A stretch of DNA of 19,209 bases from positions 1 to 19,209 of the forward strand of contig CABURZ010000016.1 of assembly GCA_902494065.1 (NCBI GenBank), given 5' to 3'. Under the pieces are notes generated by a model, which saw only the letters and a list, made by a program, of their open reading frames with translations, was not told the origin of the DNA and did no database searches. This document shows, in pieces, positions 1 through 8,794 of the stretch; positions within the stretch are counted from its first letter, which is position 1, and every line of letters starts with the position of its first letter. Source of the stretch: an uncultured Sneathia sp. (GTDB lineage Bacteria; Fusobacteriota; Fusobacteriia; Fusobacteriales; Leptotrichiaceae). The position numbers and the translations under genes were made by a program.

Positions 1-702
1 ATGTTAGAAAAATTAAAAGAAGATGCATATAAACCACATGATGAAGGTATTTAACATGGATTGAATGTTAATTTACTTTATGCTAATAAGGCTATGCCGT
101 TGTATGTTAATACTAACATTGATTTTGCAAGATATAGTAAGCTTAATAGTAAAATGACAAGAGTTGGACTATCTAATGAAATTAGTTATACACCTAAAGA
201 ATATTCATTATCAGCTAAAACTGGGTTACTTTATAAGGATATTATGTTACATGATTTATCATATAGTAAATTAAATATTGATACAGATATTGCGTTAAAG
301 TTAAATTTTGTTAAATCTAAATGGTTATTTAGACCAGGAATTCGTTATGTTGGAAATTTTGAGTATGTAAATACTAAAAATAGTGTGGTAGAAGTTGAAG
401 TGTTTAAGCGTGATAAAGATGGTAATTTAATTGATAATAAAGGTAATAGTGTAGATATATCTAAAAAATCAAGATACAAGTATGATAAAGACCTTAAAAA
501 ATCATTTAAAACTGAAAAGGTTAAATCTAGTTCTAAGTGGTTGAAACCAACTAATACTATAATCCCAACATTTGATGTTGTATATAGTCCAAAAGAAAAT
601 ATTTCTCTAGAGTATAATCTTTTGGTTCCCGTTAAGTTTGTTGGTGAAAATTTTGATGGAATAATGATTAAAAATGGTTTAGGATTAACGATTAAATTTT
701 AA
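1..702 (+). pseudogene. Degraded outer-membrane barrel-like protein, 3' part
   Basis: The frame is open from base 1 except for an in-frame TAA at 52-54, so the gene begins left of the window and this is its C-terminal portion. After the stop the frame runs 213 codons. The protein alternates polar and hydrophobic residues in short strands and ends in ...GLGLTIKF, with a terminal Phe as in many outer-membrane beta-barrels recognised by the BAM complex. The block around the stop (GI-stop-HGLNVNL) matches GLTHGINVNL in the broken gene downstream (about 2992-3021), so the two are paralogues and the stop replaces a sense codon. A TTG at 61 could in principle start translation, but there is no convincing Shine-Dalgarno before it and the homology continues upstream. 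I do not recognise a named family. Alternatives are a sequencing error at the stop or an autotransporter-like barrel. Confidence 0.6.
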
Positions 703-705
703 TAA

Positions 706-748
706 AATATTCCCGTATTTTAAATTTGAAATATGGGAATATTTTTTA
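706..748 (+). terminator. Intrinsic terminator after the first barrel pseudogene
   Basis: A 15-bp stem (706-720 pairing with 729-743, one G-U wobble) encloses an 8-nt loop and is followed by a T run at 742-747. It begins four bases after the TAA of the upstream reading frame. The A-rich left flank means it could also work in the other direction. Confidence 0.85.
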
Positions 749-826
749 ATTTTCTATCATTGTTTATTTTTGTTGTTTTTATTTGCTTATTTTTTTTAAT
801 GTATTTATATTAATTTATTTACTTTG

Positions 827-855
827 TTGCATTTTTTCATATTTTTATATATAAT
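827..855 (+). promoter_or_regulatory. Sigma70-type promoter of the signal-peptide gene
   Basis: TTGCAT at 827-832 and a perfect TATAAT at 850-855 are separated by 17 bp. This predicts a start of transcription near 862 and a leader of about 70 nt before the ATG at 931. The rest of 703-930 holds only the terminator, this promoter and the leader hairpin. Confidence 0.7.
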
Positions 856-858
856 AGT

Positions 859-915
859 AAAAAATATATCTCAAATAAAGCATTATGGATTAACACACTG
901 GGATATATTTTTTTT
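859..915 (+). promoter_or_regulatory. Leader hairpin with T run before a ribosome binding site
   Basis: Bases 859-872 can pair with 900-913 (14 bp, one G-U pair) around a 27-nt loop, and a run of eight T covers 908-915. The structure lies between the promoter (827-855) and a strong Shine-Dalgarno AGGAGG at 921-926. It resembles an attenuator or a conditional terminator, but the T run is largely inside the stem, so termination may be weak. No known riboswitch class is recognised. Confidence 0.45.
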
Positions 916-930
916 ACATCAGGAGGTGTT

Positions 931-3177
931 ATGAAGAAAATAGCAATATTATCTTTAATATTATCATCGTATTTATACGCAAATAGTGATATTGAAGGAA
1001 GAGTTAAAGTGGGTGTGAGTGCTTCTTTTGGGATAGAAGGACTTGATTTAAATATTTCTAAGTTAGATATGTATAAATTTTTGACTAGCAAAGAAATTAT
1101 TAAAGAAAAAAAAGAAAATAAACTATCAAATGTGGGTAAATATATTTTAGGTAAATCTAAGCTTGATGACAAAGCAAAACCCAAAAAAGTTGGTGGGTTT
1201 GATATAAAGGACATAGCATTACATGGAGTTAAATTAGATTCAACTCTTTTTGATGGTGAATTAAATATTAAAAAGCTTAAAACAAAAATATGAGCTAAAG
1301 TATATGGGACATCTACAAGATTAGGTAGTTCTGATAAATTTAGATTACATGAAGTAGATCGTGCAGTAGTATACAGTTCAACTTATGGTAAAAATTTAAA
1401 AATGAATAATGCTGTATATATTACAGGATATAGTAAAAAGTTAGTGGGACTAGATAATTATACTGTAGAAGATGAGGATATAAAAAGAAGTCCATATATA
1501 TTCACAAGTAATGGGAGTATAAGACCATTTTCTACTAGAATTAGTCCTAAGCTAGATTGTGCAATAAATGTAGGGAACAGTTCGCCTGTATATTATGTAT
1601 CGCCTAAAATAGGACTAGATATTACAGATAATTTAGAGCTTAATATAGGGTACAGTGTTACAAATCAAAAATTAGATGTAGATGGCATAAAAAATGATAT
1701 ATACAGTCTTGCACCAGGTAACACTAATGTAGAGTATTTTAAAAATTTTGAAAAGGGAGTTAGATCATTAGAAAAAGGTTATCTAGATGGAAAAAGAGGA
1801 TCGTATAGATCAATAGGACTTCCAACTGGAACTCTTTATGGTAAAAATGTTATATAATATGGTGTAGAAAAAGTTGTAAATACAATTTTAGGTGAACTAC
1901 AACCACAAACAAAGGCTAAAGTAGTAGAACTTTTAAATAAAGAAAAACTAACTTTAGATGACTTGAGAAGTTTTTTAAATTCTAAAGAAGAAAGGGGTTA
2001 TATCTAAATTAAGCAAAAAAGAAAATTATGAAAAATACATATTAGAAGCAATGAATGAAATTGGATTACATGAAAATGAAGAAAGATCTAGTTATGATAT
2101 TTTAGAATATGTTCCAAAAAACTTTAAATCAGAGGTTAGCTCTATAAAAACACCTTCATTAGCACCTGTTGGATTGCCGTTACTGGGTATAAAAAAAGAT
2201 ATACTACATCTTTATCCGAAAGAAGAATTGAAAGATATTGATAAAATTTTAGGAGCTAATCAATTTTTAGACGCGGTTTATAAAATAGAACCAACACTAG
2301 AGAAAGCTACACCTTTAATGAATTATTTTGATAAGTTTACAGCTGATATAGCTAAAATAGATGCAGATTGGACGCGTGCTAATAATCAGTGTAAACCTAG
2401 TTGGTGGGATTTTTTGGAGTTAGTACAGCTGCTTGTAAAGCAAAAAATGGAGTTTTTTATGGTGGTAAGAAAACACTATATATAGCTACAGAAACACCTA
2501 CACTAATTGGAAAAGTCGGTGAAGTAAAAGCTTTAGTTCGTGAAGATCGTGAAAATATATCTAATACTCTAAAAGAAGGTATAAAATTATTGCGTAATTT
2601 AACTGAAAATGATGATAAAAGAGTTAAAGAAGTAGTAAATTACTTAGTAAAAAGAGAGAAACAAGCACAAGATTTAATTGATCTTGCGTCAAATCAAAGT
2701 ATTCTAAAAACTATTATAGATTCAATATCTAAATTTAGAACTATTAAAGATCTTTTAGGATCTCTTACAGATGTTAAGAAAAATTATTTAGACAAAGTTA
2801 ATGTAATAGTTGAGGAAAGAGGTGCTAAAATACTGAAAGATTCTTAAAAGATTATATTAAAACCAAACGATGTTATAAGCTTTGATATGTTAAAGGGTGT
2901 TCAAATATTAAAATCAGAACATGATGTAATAAAAAAAGATTATAAAATACAAGTTGACGATTATTTGAGAAATAAGAAAATAGTAGATAATGGATTGACT
3001 CATGGAATAAATGTTAATTTAAATTATACTAATGGTATAGATAAGATATATTCAATAGACTTTGCTAAAACTACATACAATTTGAAAAATGTAAGTCAAG
3101 ATAAAGATAAAGTATCTCTTAATGTTGCACTTGATTTGACAAATTATCATGTTAAAAAATATAGATTTGTGGTATAA
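931..3177 (+). pseudogene. Broken secreted or outer-membrane protein gene, multiple stops and frameshifts
   Basis: The start is clear: ATG at 931 after AGGAGG at 921-926, then a signal peptide of about 17 residues (MKKIAILSLILSSYLYA, likely cleaved before NSD). The frame is interrupted by TGA at 1291-1293, TAA at 1855-1857, a frameshift near AAAGGGG at 1991-1997, a compensating frameshift near the six-T run at 2410-2415, and TAA at 2845-2847. Joined, the pieces give about 748 codons. Between the breaks the reading stays coherent: glycine-rich strand-like segments, then charged helical segments (about 1860-2850), then a strand-like part with GLTHGINVNL that matches the paralogue at the left edge. 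The paralogue has about 150 more C-terminal residues, so this copy also lacks its 3' end and the final barrel aromatic. I do not recognise the family. Sequencing errors could explain the homopolymer shifts but hardly all five lesions. Confidence 0.75.
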
Positions 3178-3178
3178 T
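3168..3178 (+). promoter_or_regulatory. Extended -10 promoter for lipoprotein and pepF
   Basis: TGTGG followed by TATAAT at 3173-3178 forms a TRTGn extended -10 element. The -35 region near 3150-3155 (TGTTAA) is weak. The element overlaps the last codons and stop (3175-3177) of the upstream pseudogene, and lies just before the Shine-Dalgarno GGGGGG at 3190-3195. Confidence 0.6.
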
Positions 3179-3201
3179 ATGTTTGATTAAGGGGGGATTT
3201 T

Positions 3202-3690
3202 ATGAAAAAGATATTTACTAGTATATTAATGGGACTTTCAATATTTGCGTGTACTGTAGGGCCTAAATATATTACTTTAACTAATAGGGATATAAATTAT
3301 TATGCTTCAAAAAAAATAAATAGTTCTCAAAACTATATCGTAGCACAAGCAAAAATAAGCAACATTAATACAGAAGTTCGTAATGGATATATTTATTCAG
3401 ATATAGCATATAGCTACAAAATATTAGGAGGAGCTATAGCTAGTACAACAGGTGTTGCAAAAGTTAAATATCAATTAGATGTTAAACAAAATAAATTATA
3501 CATTAAATATCCAGAAATAATATCTATTAAAACAAAAAATGGTTTAATACCTGATAAAAAAGTTGAACTTGCAATAGCAAGCTTAATTACAAATAGTTTA
3601 GAATATGCGGATTTATATGATTTTAAAGACCAAGCTTATGTAACAAGAGTTTATATAGGTGCAAATACAGTAACATTGGTAACGGAGTAA
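3202..3690 (+). CDS. Small putative lipoprotein, function unknown
   Basis: The product has 162 residues. The N-terminus MKKIFTSILMGLSIFAC is a lipoprotein signal peptide with the lipobox ending at Cys17, so the mature protein should be lipid-anchored on the periplasmic side of the inner membrane or in the outer membrane. The remainder is a compact, Ile/Tyr/Lys-rich domain with predicted beta strands and no motif I recognise. The start is supported by a run of six G at 3190-3195. Its stop is four bases before the pepF start, and pepF's ribosome site (GGAG at 3684-3687) lies inside this gene's end, so the two are probably co-transcribed and translationally coupled. A functional link to the peptidase is not evident. 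Confidence 0.75.
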   Translation: MKKIFTSILMGLSIFACTVGPKYITLTNRDINYYASKKINSSQNYIVAQAKISNINTEVRNGYIYSDIAYSYKILGGAIASTTGVAKVKYQLDVKQNKLYIKYPEIISIKTKNGLIPDKKVELAIASLITNSLEYADLYDFKDQAYVTRVYIGANTVTLVTE

Positions 3691-3694
3691 AAAT

Positions 3695-5437
3695 ATGCAA
3701 AATACAAAATGGGATTTAACATATATATTTGAAAATGATGACAAATGGAATGATAGCTTTGTTAAAGCTACTAAGATGATAGATGAAATAGAAAAATATG
3801 AAAATAGAATAGCAGAAAGTGTAGATACTTTTAGAAAATTTTTAAAAGAAAAAGAAGAAATAGAGTTATTTTTAGAAAATTTATACATGTATGCTCATTT
3901 AAGTTATGATGTAGATACAAGTGTTTCAAAATATCAAGAAATGTTTTCTAAAATACAAGGGCTATATTCAAAATATGCACAAAAATCTTCATATATCAAT
4001 ACAGAGTATATAAAATCTTGTGACAAAATCACAGAATTTTTAAAAGAAGATGATTTAGTACAATATACACAACATTTTGATGAGATTTTTAAAAAGAGTA
4101 AACATATTTTATCTGAAAAAGAAGAAAAGATGCTTTCAAATTTTTCTGAAATATTTGATGCACCATACAATACATTCACTAGTTTAAATGAGTCTGATAT
4201 AACATTTAAAGATGTATTAGGAAAAAAATTAACAGACACTAATTATACGGTATTTCTAGAATCAAAAGATAGAAAAGAACGTGAAATTGCATATACAAAT
4301 TTATATGAAGGATATAAACAATTTAGTAATACTTATGCAAGAATATTAGAAACTAATGTTAAGTTAAATAATCTGAATGCAAAATTACGTAATTATACAA
4401 GTGCAAGAAATGCTTCACTAGAAACAAATTTCATAGATGAAAAAGTTTATGATAATTTAGTCGATGTTGTAAATAAGAATTTATATAGACTTCATGAATA
4501 TATAGCATATAGAAAGAAAAAATTAAATTTAGATAAATTGCGAATGTATGATGTATATGTACCTATAACAAATGATTTTGATATATCATATACAGTAGAT
4601 GAAGCAAAGGATATTATTCTTGAAGCATTAAAACCATTAGGAGAAGAATATATAGGAATAGTGAAAAAATGTTTTGAAGAAAGATGGATAGACTTTGAAC
4701 CTAATGACAATAAAGTAGGTGGAGCATATTCTAGTGGTGGTCATAATACACATCCATATATACTTATGACATGGAATAATAATTTATCATCATTATTTAC
4801 TCTAGCTCATGAAATAGGTCACAGTGTGCATTCATATTATTCAAGACATACACAAAACTATACTTATTCATCATATACTCTATTCTTGGCTGAAATTGCA
4901 TCTACAACTAATGAAAACTTATTAACAAATTACTTGTTAGAAAAGTATAAGGATAATAAAAAGGCTATAGAATATATTTTAAATGATCATTTAGATGGAT
5001 ATAGAGGAACAGTATTTAGACAAACACAATTTGCAGAATTTGAACAAGAAATACATAAACTAGATGGAAATGGTGTACCATTAACTAGCGATAAATTGAC
5101 TAGTTTGTATAAAGAAATTAATACTAAATATTATGGAGATAACATAGAACAAGATGATTTAATTTCTTATGAATGGGCAAGAATACCACATTTTTACTAT
5201 AATTTTTATGTGTATCAATATGCAACTGGATTTAGCTGTGCAGTATATTTTGCAAATAGTATTTTAACACAAGGTGAAAAAGCACGTGATAAATATATAA
5301 ACTACTTAAAGGCAGGATGCTCAAAATATCCACTAGAAATTCTAGCAGATGCTGGTATTGATTTTTTAAGAGGAGATATTGTAAATAAGGCGTTAGAAGA
5401 GTTCTCAAGAAAATTTTCACTATTGAAAACACTATGA
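3695..5437 (+). CDS. pepF: Oligoendopeptidase F (M3 family zinc peptidase)
   Basis: This cytoplasmic zinc metallopeptidase hydrolyses short peptides of roughly 7-17 residues, recycling imported or internally generated oligopeptides. The 580-residue length is typical of PepF (about 600). The zinc site is HEIGH at residues 372-376 (ligands His372 and His376, catalytic Glu373). The third ligand is probably Glu400 in LAEIAST, at the spacing usual for M3 peptidases. The N-terminal half is the helical oligoF domain, and the family's conserved GGAYSSG segment lies before the zinc site. There is no signal peptide. The gene begins four bases after the lipoprotein gene and ends in TGA overlapping the spacer of the enolase promoter. 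Confidence 0.95.
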   Translation: MQNTKWDLTYIFENDDKWNDSFVKATKMIDEIEKYENRIAESVDTFRKFLKEKEEIELFLENLYMYAHLSYDVDTSVSKYQEMFSKIQGLYSKYAQKSSYINTEYIKSCDKITEFLKEDDLVQYTQHFDEIFKKSKHILSEKEEKMLSNFSEIFDAPYNTFTSLNESDITFKDVLGKKLTDTNYTVFLESKDRKEREIAYTNLYEGYKQFSNTYARILETNVKLNNLNAKLRNYTSARNASLETNFIDEKVYDNLVDVVNKNLYRLHEYIAYRKKKLNLDKLRMYDVYVPITNDFDISYTVDEAKDIILEALKPLGEEYIGIVKKCFEERWIDFEPNDNKVGGAYSSGGHNTHPYILMTWNNNLSSLFTLAHEIGHSVHSYYSRHTQNYTYSSYTLFLAEIASTTNENLLTNYLLEKYKDNKKAIEYILNDHLDGYRGTVFRQTQFAEFEQEIHKLDGNGVPLTSDKLTSLYKEINTKYYGDNIEQDDLISYEWARIPHFYYNFYVYQYATGFSCAVYFANSILTQGEKARDKYINYLKAGCSKYPLEILADAGIDFLRGDIVNKALEEFSRKFSLLKTL

Positions 5438-5451
5438 TACTATGATATAAT
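5423..5451 (+). promoter_or_regulatory. Strong promoter of enolase
   Basis: TTGAAA at 5423-5428 and TATAAT at 5446-5451 are 17 bp apart, with TATGA directly before the -10 (TRTGn extension). It overlaps the last codons of pepF. Near-consensus elements at correct spacing fit a highly expressed glycolytic gene. Confidence 0.8.
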
Positions 5452-5483
5452 AAACAAGAAATAACGAGAAAGGTGGATTACAA

Positions 5484-6794
5484 ATGAGTAATATAAAATA
5501 TCAAACAATTATTGAAGATATTTATGCAAGAGAAATCCTTGATTCAAGAGGAAACCCTACAGTTGAAGTTGAAGTATATCTTGAAGGTGGTGCAATGGGT
5601 AGAGCATCTGTTCCATCAGGAGCATCAACAGGAGTTCATGAAGCTGTTGAATTAAGAGATGGAGATAAATCAAGATATTTAGGTAAAGGGACACTAAAAG
5701 CAGTTGAAAATGTAAATTCTATTATAGCTGAAAATGTAATAGGAATGGATGCATTAGATCAAGTAGCAATAGATGAATTAATGATAAAATTAGATGGTAC
5801 ACCAAATAAAGCTAATTTAGGTGCAAACGCAATTTTAGGAGTATCATTAGCAGTAGCAAAAGCAGCAGCTAACCAATTAGGATTACCTTTATATAGATAT
5901 TTAGGTGGAGTAAATGCTAAAGAATTACCTGTACCTATGATGAATATCTTAAATGGAGGAGCACATGCTGATTCAGCTGTTGACGTTCAAGAATTTATGA
6001 TACAACCAGTTGGAGCTAAAACATATAAAGAAGCTTTAAGAATGGGTGCTGAAGTATTCCATCACTTAGGAAAACTATTAAAAGCAAATGGAGATTCAAC
6101 AAATGTTGGTAATGAAGGAGGATATGCACCTTCAAAAATTGCTGGAACTAAAGGAGCATTAGATATTATATCTAAAGCAGTTAAAGATGCAGGATATGAA
6201 TTAGGAAAAGATATCACATTTGCATTAGACGTTGCTTCATCAGAATTCTATAATGCAGAAACTAAAAAATATGTATTCACTAGAGAAGGTGGAGAAAAGA
6301 CTGCAAGCCAAATGGTTGAATGGTACGAAGAATTATGTTCTGAATATCCAATAGTTTCTATAGAAGATGGATTAGCAGAAGATGATTGGGATGGATTTAA
6401 ATTAATGACTGAAAAATTAGGTAAGAAATTACAAATAGTTGGAGATGACTTATTTGTAACTAATACTGAAAGATTAAAATCAGGGATAGAAAAAGGTATA
6501 GCAAATTCTATTTTAATTAAATTAAATCAAATAGGAACATTAACAGAAACATTAAATGCTATAGAAATGGCTAAAAAAGCAGGATATACAGCAGTAGTAT
6601 CACATAGATCTGGTGAAACTGAAGATGACACTATAGCAGACGTTGCAGTTGCAACTAATGCAGGTCAAATTAAAACAGGTTCAGCATCAAGAACAGATAG
6701 AATTGCTAAATACAATCAATTATTAAGAATTGAAGATGATCTTGCAGGACAAGCTATATACAAGGGATTAAAATCAATTTATGTAATTAAATAA
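5484..6794 (+). CDS. eno: Enolase (phosphopyruvate hydratase)
   Basis: Enolase interconverts 2-phosphoglycerate and phosphoenolpyruvate in glycolysis. The 436 residues match the bacterial length. The family's Mg ligands appear as Asp249 (ALDVASSE), Glu294 (SIEDGLAEDD) and Asp321 (VGDDLFVTN). The catalytic pair corresponds to Lys346 (LIKLNQIGT) and Glu211 (NEGGYAP), and the SHRSGETED substrate loop is at 373-381. The N-terminal signature AREILDSRGNPTVEVE is present. The ATG at 5484 follows AAAGGTGG at 5469-5476. It is a single-gene unit between its own promoter and a terminator. Its A-ending but regular codon choice fits high expression. Confidence 0.99.
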   Translation: MSNIKYQTIIEDIYAREILDSRGNPTVEVEVYLEGGAMGRASVPSGASTGVHEAVELRDGDKSRYLGKGTLKAVENVNSIIAENVIGMDALDQVAIDELMIKLDGTPNKANLGANAILGVSLAVAKAAANQLGLPLYRYLGGVNAKELPVPMMNILNGGAHADSAVDVQEFMIQPVGAKTYKEALRMGAEVFHHLGKLLKANGDSTNVGNEGGYAPSKIAGTKGALDIISKAVKDAGYELGKDITFALDVASSEFYNAETKKYVFTREGGEKTASQMVEWYEELCSEYPIVSIEDGLAEDDWDGFKLMTEKLGKKLQIVGDDLFVTNTERLKSGIEKGIANSILIKLNQIGTLTETLNAIEMAKKAGYTAVVSHRSGETEDDTIADVAVATNAGQIKTGSASRTDRIAKYNQLLRIEDDLAGQAIYKGLKSIYVIK

Positions 6795-6801
6795 ATAACT
6801 T

Positions 6802-6825
6802 GAGGTCGTATGACCTCTTTTTTTT
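6802..6825 (+). terminator. Intrinsic terminator of enolase
   Basis: GAGGTC (6802-6807) and GACCTC (6812-6817) form a 6-bp GC-containing stem with a GTAT loop, followed by eight T (6818-6825). It lies seven bases after the enolase stop. Confidence 0.92.
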
Positions 6826-6835
6826 AATTATAGGG

Positions 6836-6841
6836 TATAAT
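6836..6841 (+). promoter_or_regulatory. Probable -10 element for fbp
   Basis: A perfect TATAAT lies between the enolase terminator and fbp, 19 bp before the fbp start. I see no good -35 (the expected position falls in the terminator stem and T run) and no TG extension, so the call rests on the hexamer and its position. Confidence 0.4.
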
Positions 6842-6860
6842 TTGTGGTGAGGTGAGATAG

Positions 6861-8735
6861 GTGGAATTAAAATATTTAGAATTATTGTCTAAGACATATA
6901 CTAATATTGCAAAAACATCTAGTGAAATTATCAATCTTCAGGCAATAATGAATTTACCAAAGGGAACAGAATATTTTTTAACAGATATACATGGAGAATA
7001 TGAAGCATTTTCACATGTTTTAAGAAATGGTGCAGGCAGCATTAAAAGAAAAATAAATGAAATATTTAAAGATAGTCTAACTGAAAATGAAAAACAAGAA
7101 TTAGCAACTTTAATATATTACCCAAAAGAAAGATTAGAAATTTTGGAAAAGCAAAAAAGTAATTTTTTAAAATGGAAACATAAGACTATATATAGATTAA
7201 TTGCTGTTTGTAGACAAAGTTGTTCAAAATACAGTAGATCTAAAGTTAGAAAATCTATGCCAGAAGACTTTAGATATATTTTAGAAGAACTATTATACGA
7301 AAGAGAAGAAGAAAATAATAGGAAAGGATATTTTGATAGCATCATAGATAATATATTTTCTATAAAACGTGATACTGCGTTTATAATCTCTATATGTAGA
7401 TTAATTAAAGTGTCTGTGGTAGATCATTTGCATATTATAGGTGATATTTATGATAGAGGTAAAAGTCCACATTTAGTTATGGATTTTTTGTATAAATATA
7501 GAAATGTGGATATACAATGGGGAAATCACGACATACTATGGATGGGAGCATTTCTTGGTAGTAAAGCATGTGTGTGTAATGCAATAAGAATTGCTTGTAG
7601 ATATAATAATAATGATGTATTAGAGGATGCATATGGTATAAACCTTTTACCATTAGCAAGTTTTGCTATGAAAGTATACAAAAATGATGATTGTAAAAGT
7701 TTTAAACCTAAAGAAGGAGTGGATAATGGATTAGTATCTAAAATGCATAAAGCAATAAGTATCATTCAATTTAAAATAGAGAAAAACTTACTTTTAAATG
7801 AGATAGATTATATGGATTTTACTGTAAAAATAGCTGGTAAAAAGTATAAATTGAATGATGAAAATTTTCCGACTATAGATAAAAATGATCCATTTAAATT
7901 AACTAGTGATGAACAATATGTACTTGATAGACTAGTTCGTTCTTTTAAAAATAGTGAAAAACTAAAAAGACACGTTGAGTTTTTATTTAATAAAGGGTCT
8001 ATTTATTTAGTATATAATTCAAATTTACTCTATCATGCATGTATACCATTAAATACAGACGGTACATTTAGAAAATTTGAAATTAATGGTAAATATGTGG
8101 GTGGTAGAGAATATTTAGATGAATTAGAAAAATGTGTAAGGGAAGAATATTTAACTCATAGTGGCAAAAATTTAGATATTTATAGGTTTTTGTGGTGTGA
8201 TAAGGATTCTCCGTTATTTGGTAAAGATGTAATGAGAACGTTTGAGAGATATTTTATTGATGATAAATCTATACATAAGGAAATAAAGAATAGTTATTAC
8301 GATTTTTTAAATGATGAAACAGTAGTTAATAATATTTTATCTAATTTTGGTTTAAATCCTAAAGTTTCTCATATAATAAATGGACATGTACCAGTTAAGG
8401 TAAAAGATGGTGAGTCTCCACTTAAATGTAATGGTAAGGTATTAATAATAGATGGAGGATTTGCAAAAGCTTATCAAAAAACTACAGGTATAGCAGGTTA
8501 TACATTGACGTATAATTCATATGGAATGAAACTTTTAGCTCATAAACCTTTTGAATCAAGAGAGATTGCAATTAATGAATGCGTAGATTTGGTGTCAGAA
8601 TATATTCAAGTACAACAAAGTTCAAAAAGAATAAAGGTTAAAGATACAGATATAGGTAAAAAGATTCAAGTGCAGATAAATGATTTGAAAAAATTATTGA
8701 ATGCATATAGAGTCGGTATATTAAAGGAAAAGTAA
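6861..8735 (+). CDS. fbp: Fructose-1,6-bisphosphatase, class III
   Basis: It dephosphorylates fructose-1,6-bisphosphate to fructose-6-phosphate for gluconeogenesis. This is the metallophosphoesterase-fold class III enzyme found in Firmicutes and some Fusobacteria, unrelated to class I FBPase. Its metal motifs are visible in order: TDIHGEY (Asp42, His44), GDIYDRG (194-200), GNHD (221-224) and NGHVP (His509), followed by LIIDGGFAKAYQKTTGIAGY. The 624 residues are slightly shorter than B. subtilis Fbp (about 670). Translation begins at GTG 6861, six bases after GAGGTG. Gluconeogenic capacity fits growth on sugar acids, which enter glycolysis below fructose-bisphosphate, but that link is inference. 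The Trp, Cys and Lys-rich middle is family-like. Confidence 0.95.
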   Translation: MELKYLELLSKTYTNIAKTSSEIINLQAIMNLPKGTEYFLTDIHGEYEAFSHVLRNGAGSIKRKINEIFKDSLTENEKQELATLIYYPKERLEILEKQKSNFLKWKHKTIYRLIAVCRQSCSKYSRSKVRKSMPEDFRYILEELLYEREEENNRKGYFDSIIDNIFSIKRDTAFIISICRLIKVSVVDHLHIIGDIYDRGKSPHLVMDFLYKYRNVDIQWGNHDILWMGAFLGSKACVCNAIRIACRYNNNDVLEDAYGINLLPLASFAMKVYKNDDCKSFKPKEGVDNGLVSKMHKAISIIQFKIEKNLLLNEIDYMDFTVKIAGKKYKLNDENFPTIDKNDPFKLTSDEQYVLDRLVRSFKNSEKLKRHVEFLFNKGSIYLVYNSNLLYHACIPLNTDGTFRKFEINGKYVGGREYLDELEKCVREEYLTHSGKNLDIYRFLWCDKDSPLFGKDVMRTFERYFIDDKSIHKEIKNSYYDFLNDETVVNNILSNFGLNPKVSHIINGHVPVKVKDGESPLKCNGKVLIIDGGFAKAYQKTTGIAGYTLTYNSYGMKLLAHKPFESREIAINECVDLVSEYIQVQQSSKRIKVKDTDIGKKIQVQINDLKKLLNAYRVGILKEK

Positions 8736-8742
8736 ATAAAAG

Positions 8743-8771
8743 TTTACAAACGATATAACCTGTGATACAAT
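8743..8771 (+). promoter_or_regulatory. Promoter of msrAB
   Basis: TTTACA at 8743-8748 and TACAAT at 8766-8771 are separated by 17 bp, with TGTGA just before the -10. It begins eight bases after the fbp stop. Because the -10 lies at 8766-8771, the in-frame GTG at 8762 cannot be the msrAB start. Confidence 0.8.
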
Positions 8772-8794
8772 ATCTAAAAGAGAGGATTGATGTT

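Noticed and set aside
837..1214. Minus-strand open frame of 125 codons opposite the signal-peptide gene
   Set aside because: It lacks a Shine-Dalgarno, has biased low-complexity composition from the A/T-rich complementary strand, and overlaps a + strand frame with a promoter, ribosome site and signal peptide.
1291..2847. Stop codon recoding (TGA as Trp, or TAA readthrough) to explain the stops in the surface gene
   Set aside because: Intact genes here end with TGA (pepF, uxuA, GH3) and TAA and use TGG for Trp. Different stop codons plus two frameshifts fit decay better than recoding.
1..3177. Mobile element or prophage as the cause of the broken region
   Set aside because: No transposase, integrase, terminal inverted repeats or target duplications were seen.
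8762..8794. GTG start 11 codons upstream of msrAB
   Set aside because: The codon lies within the TGTGATACAAT -10 region, so it would be upstream of the transcript start; ATG 8795 has a ribosome site and a normal MsrA N-terminus.
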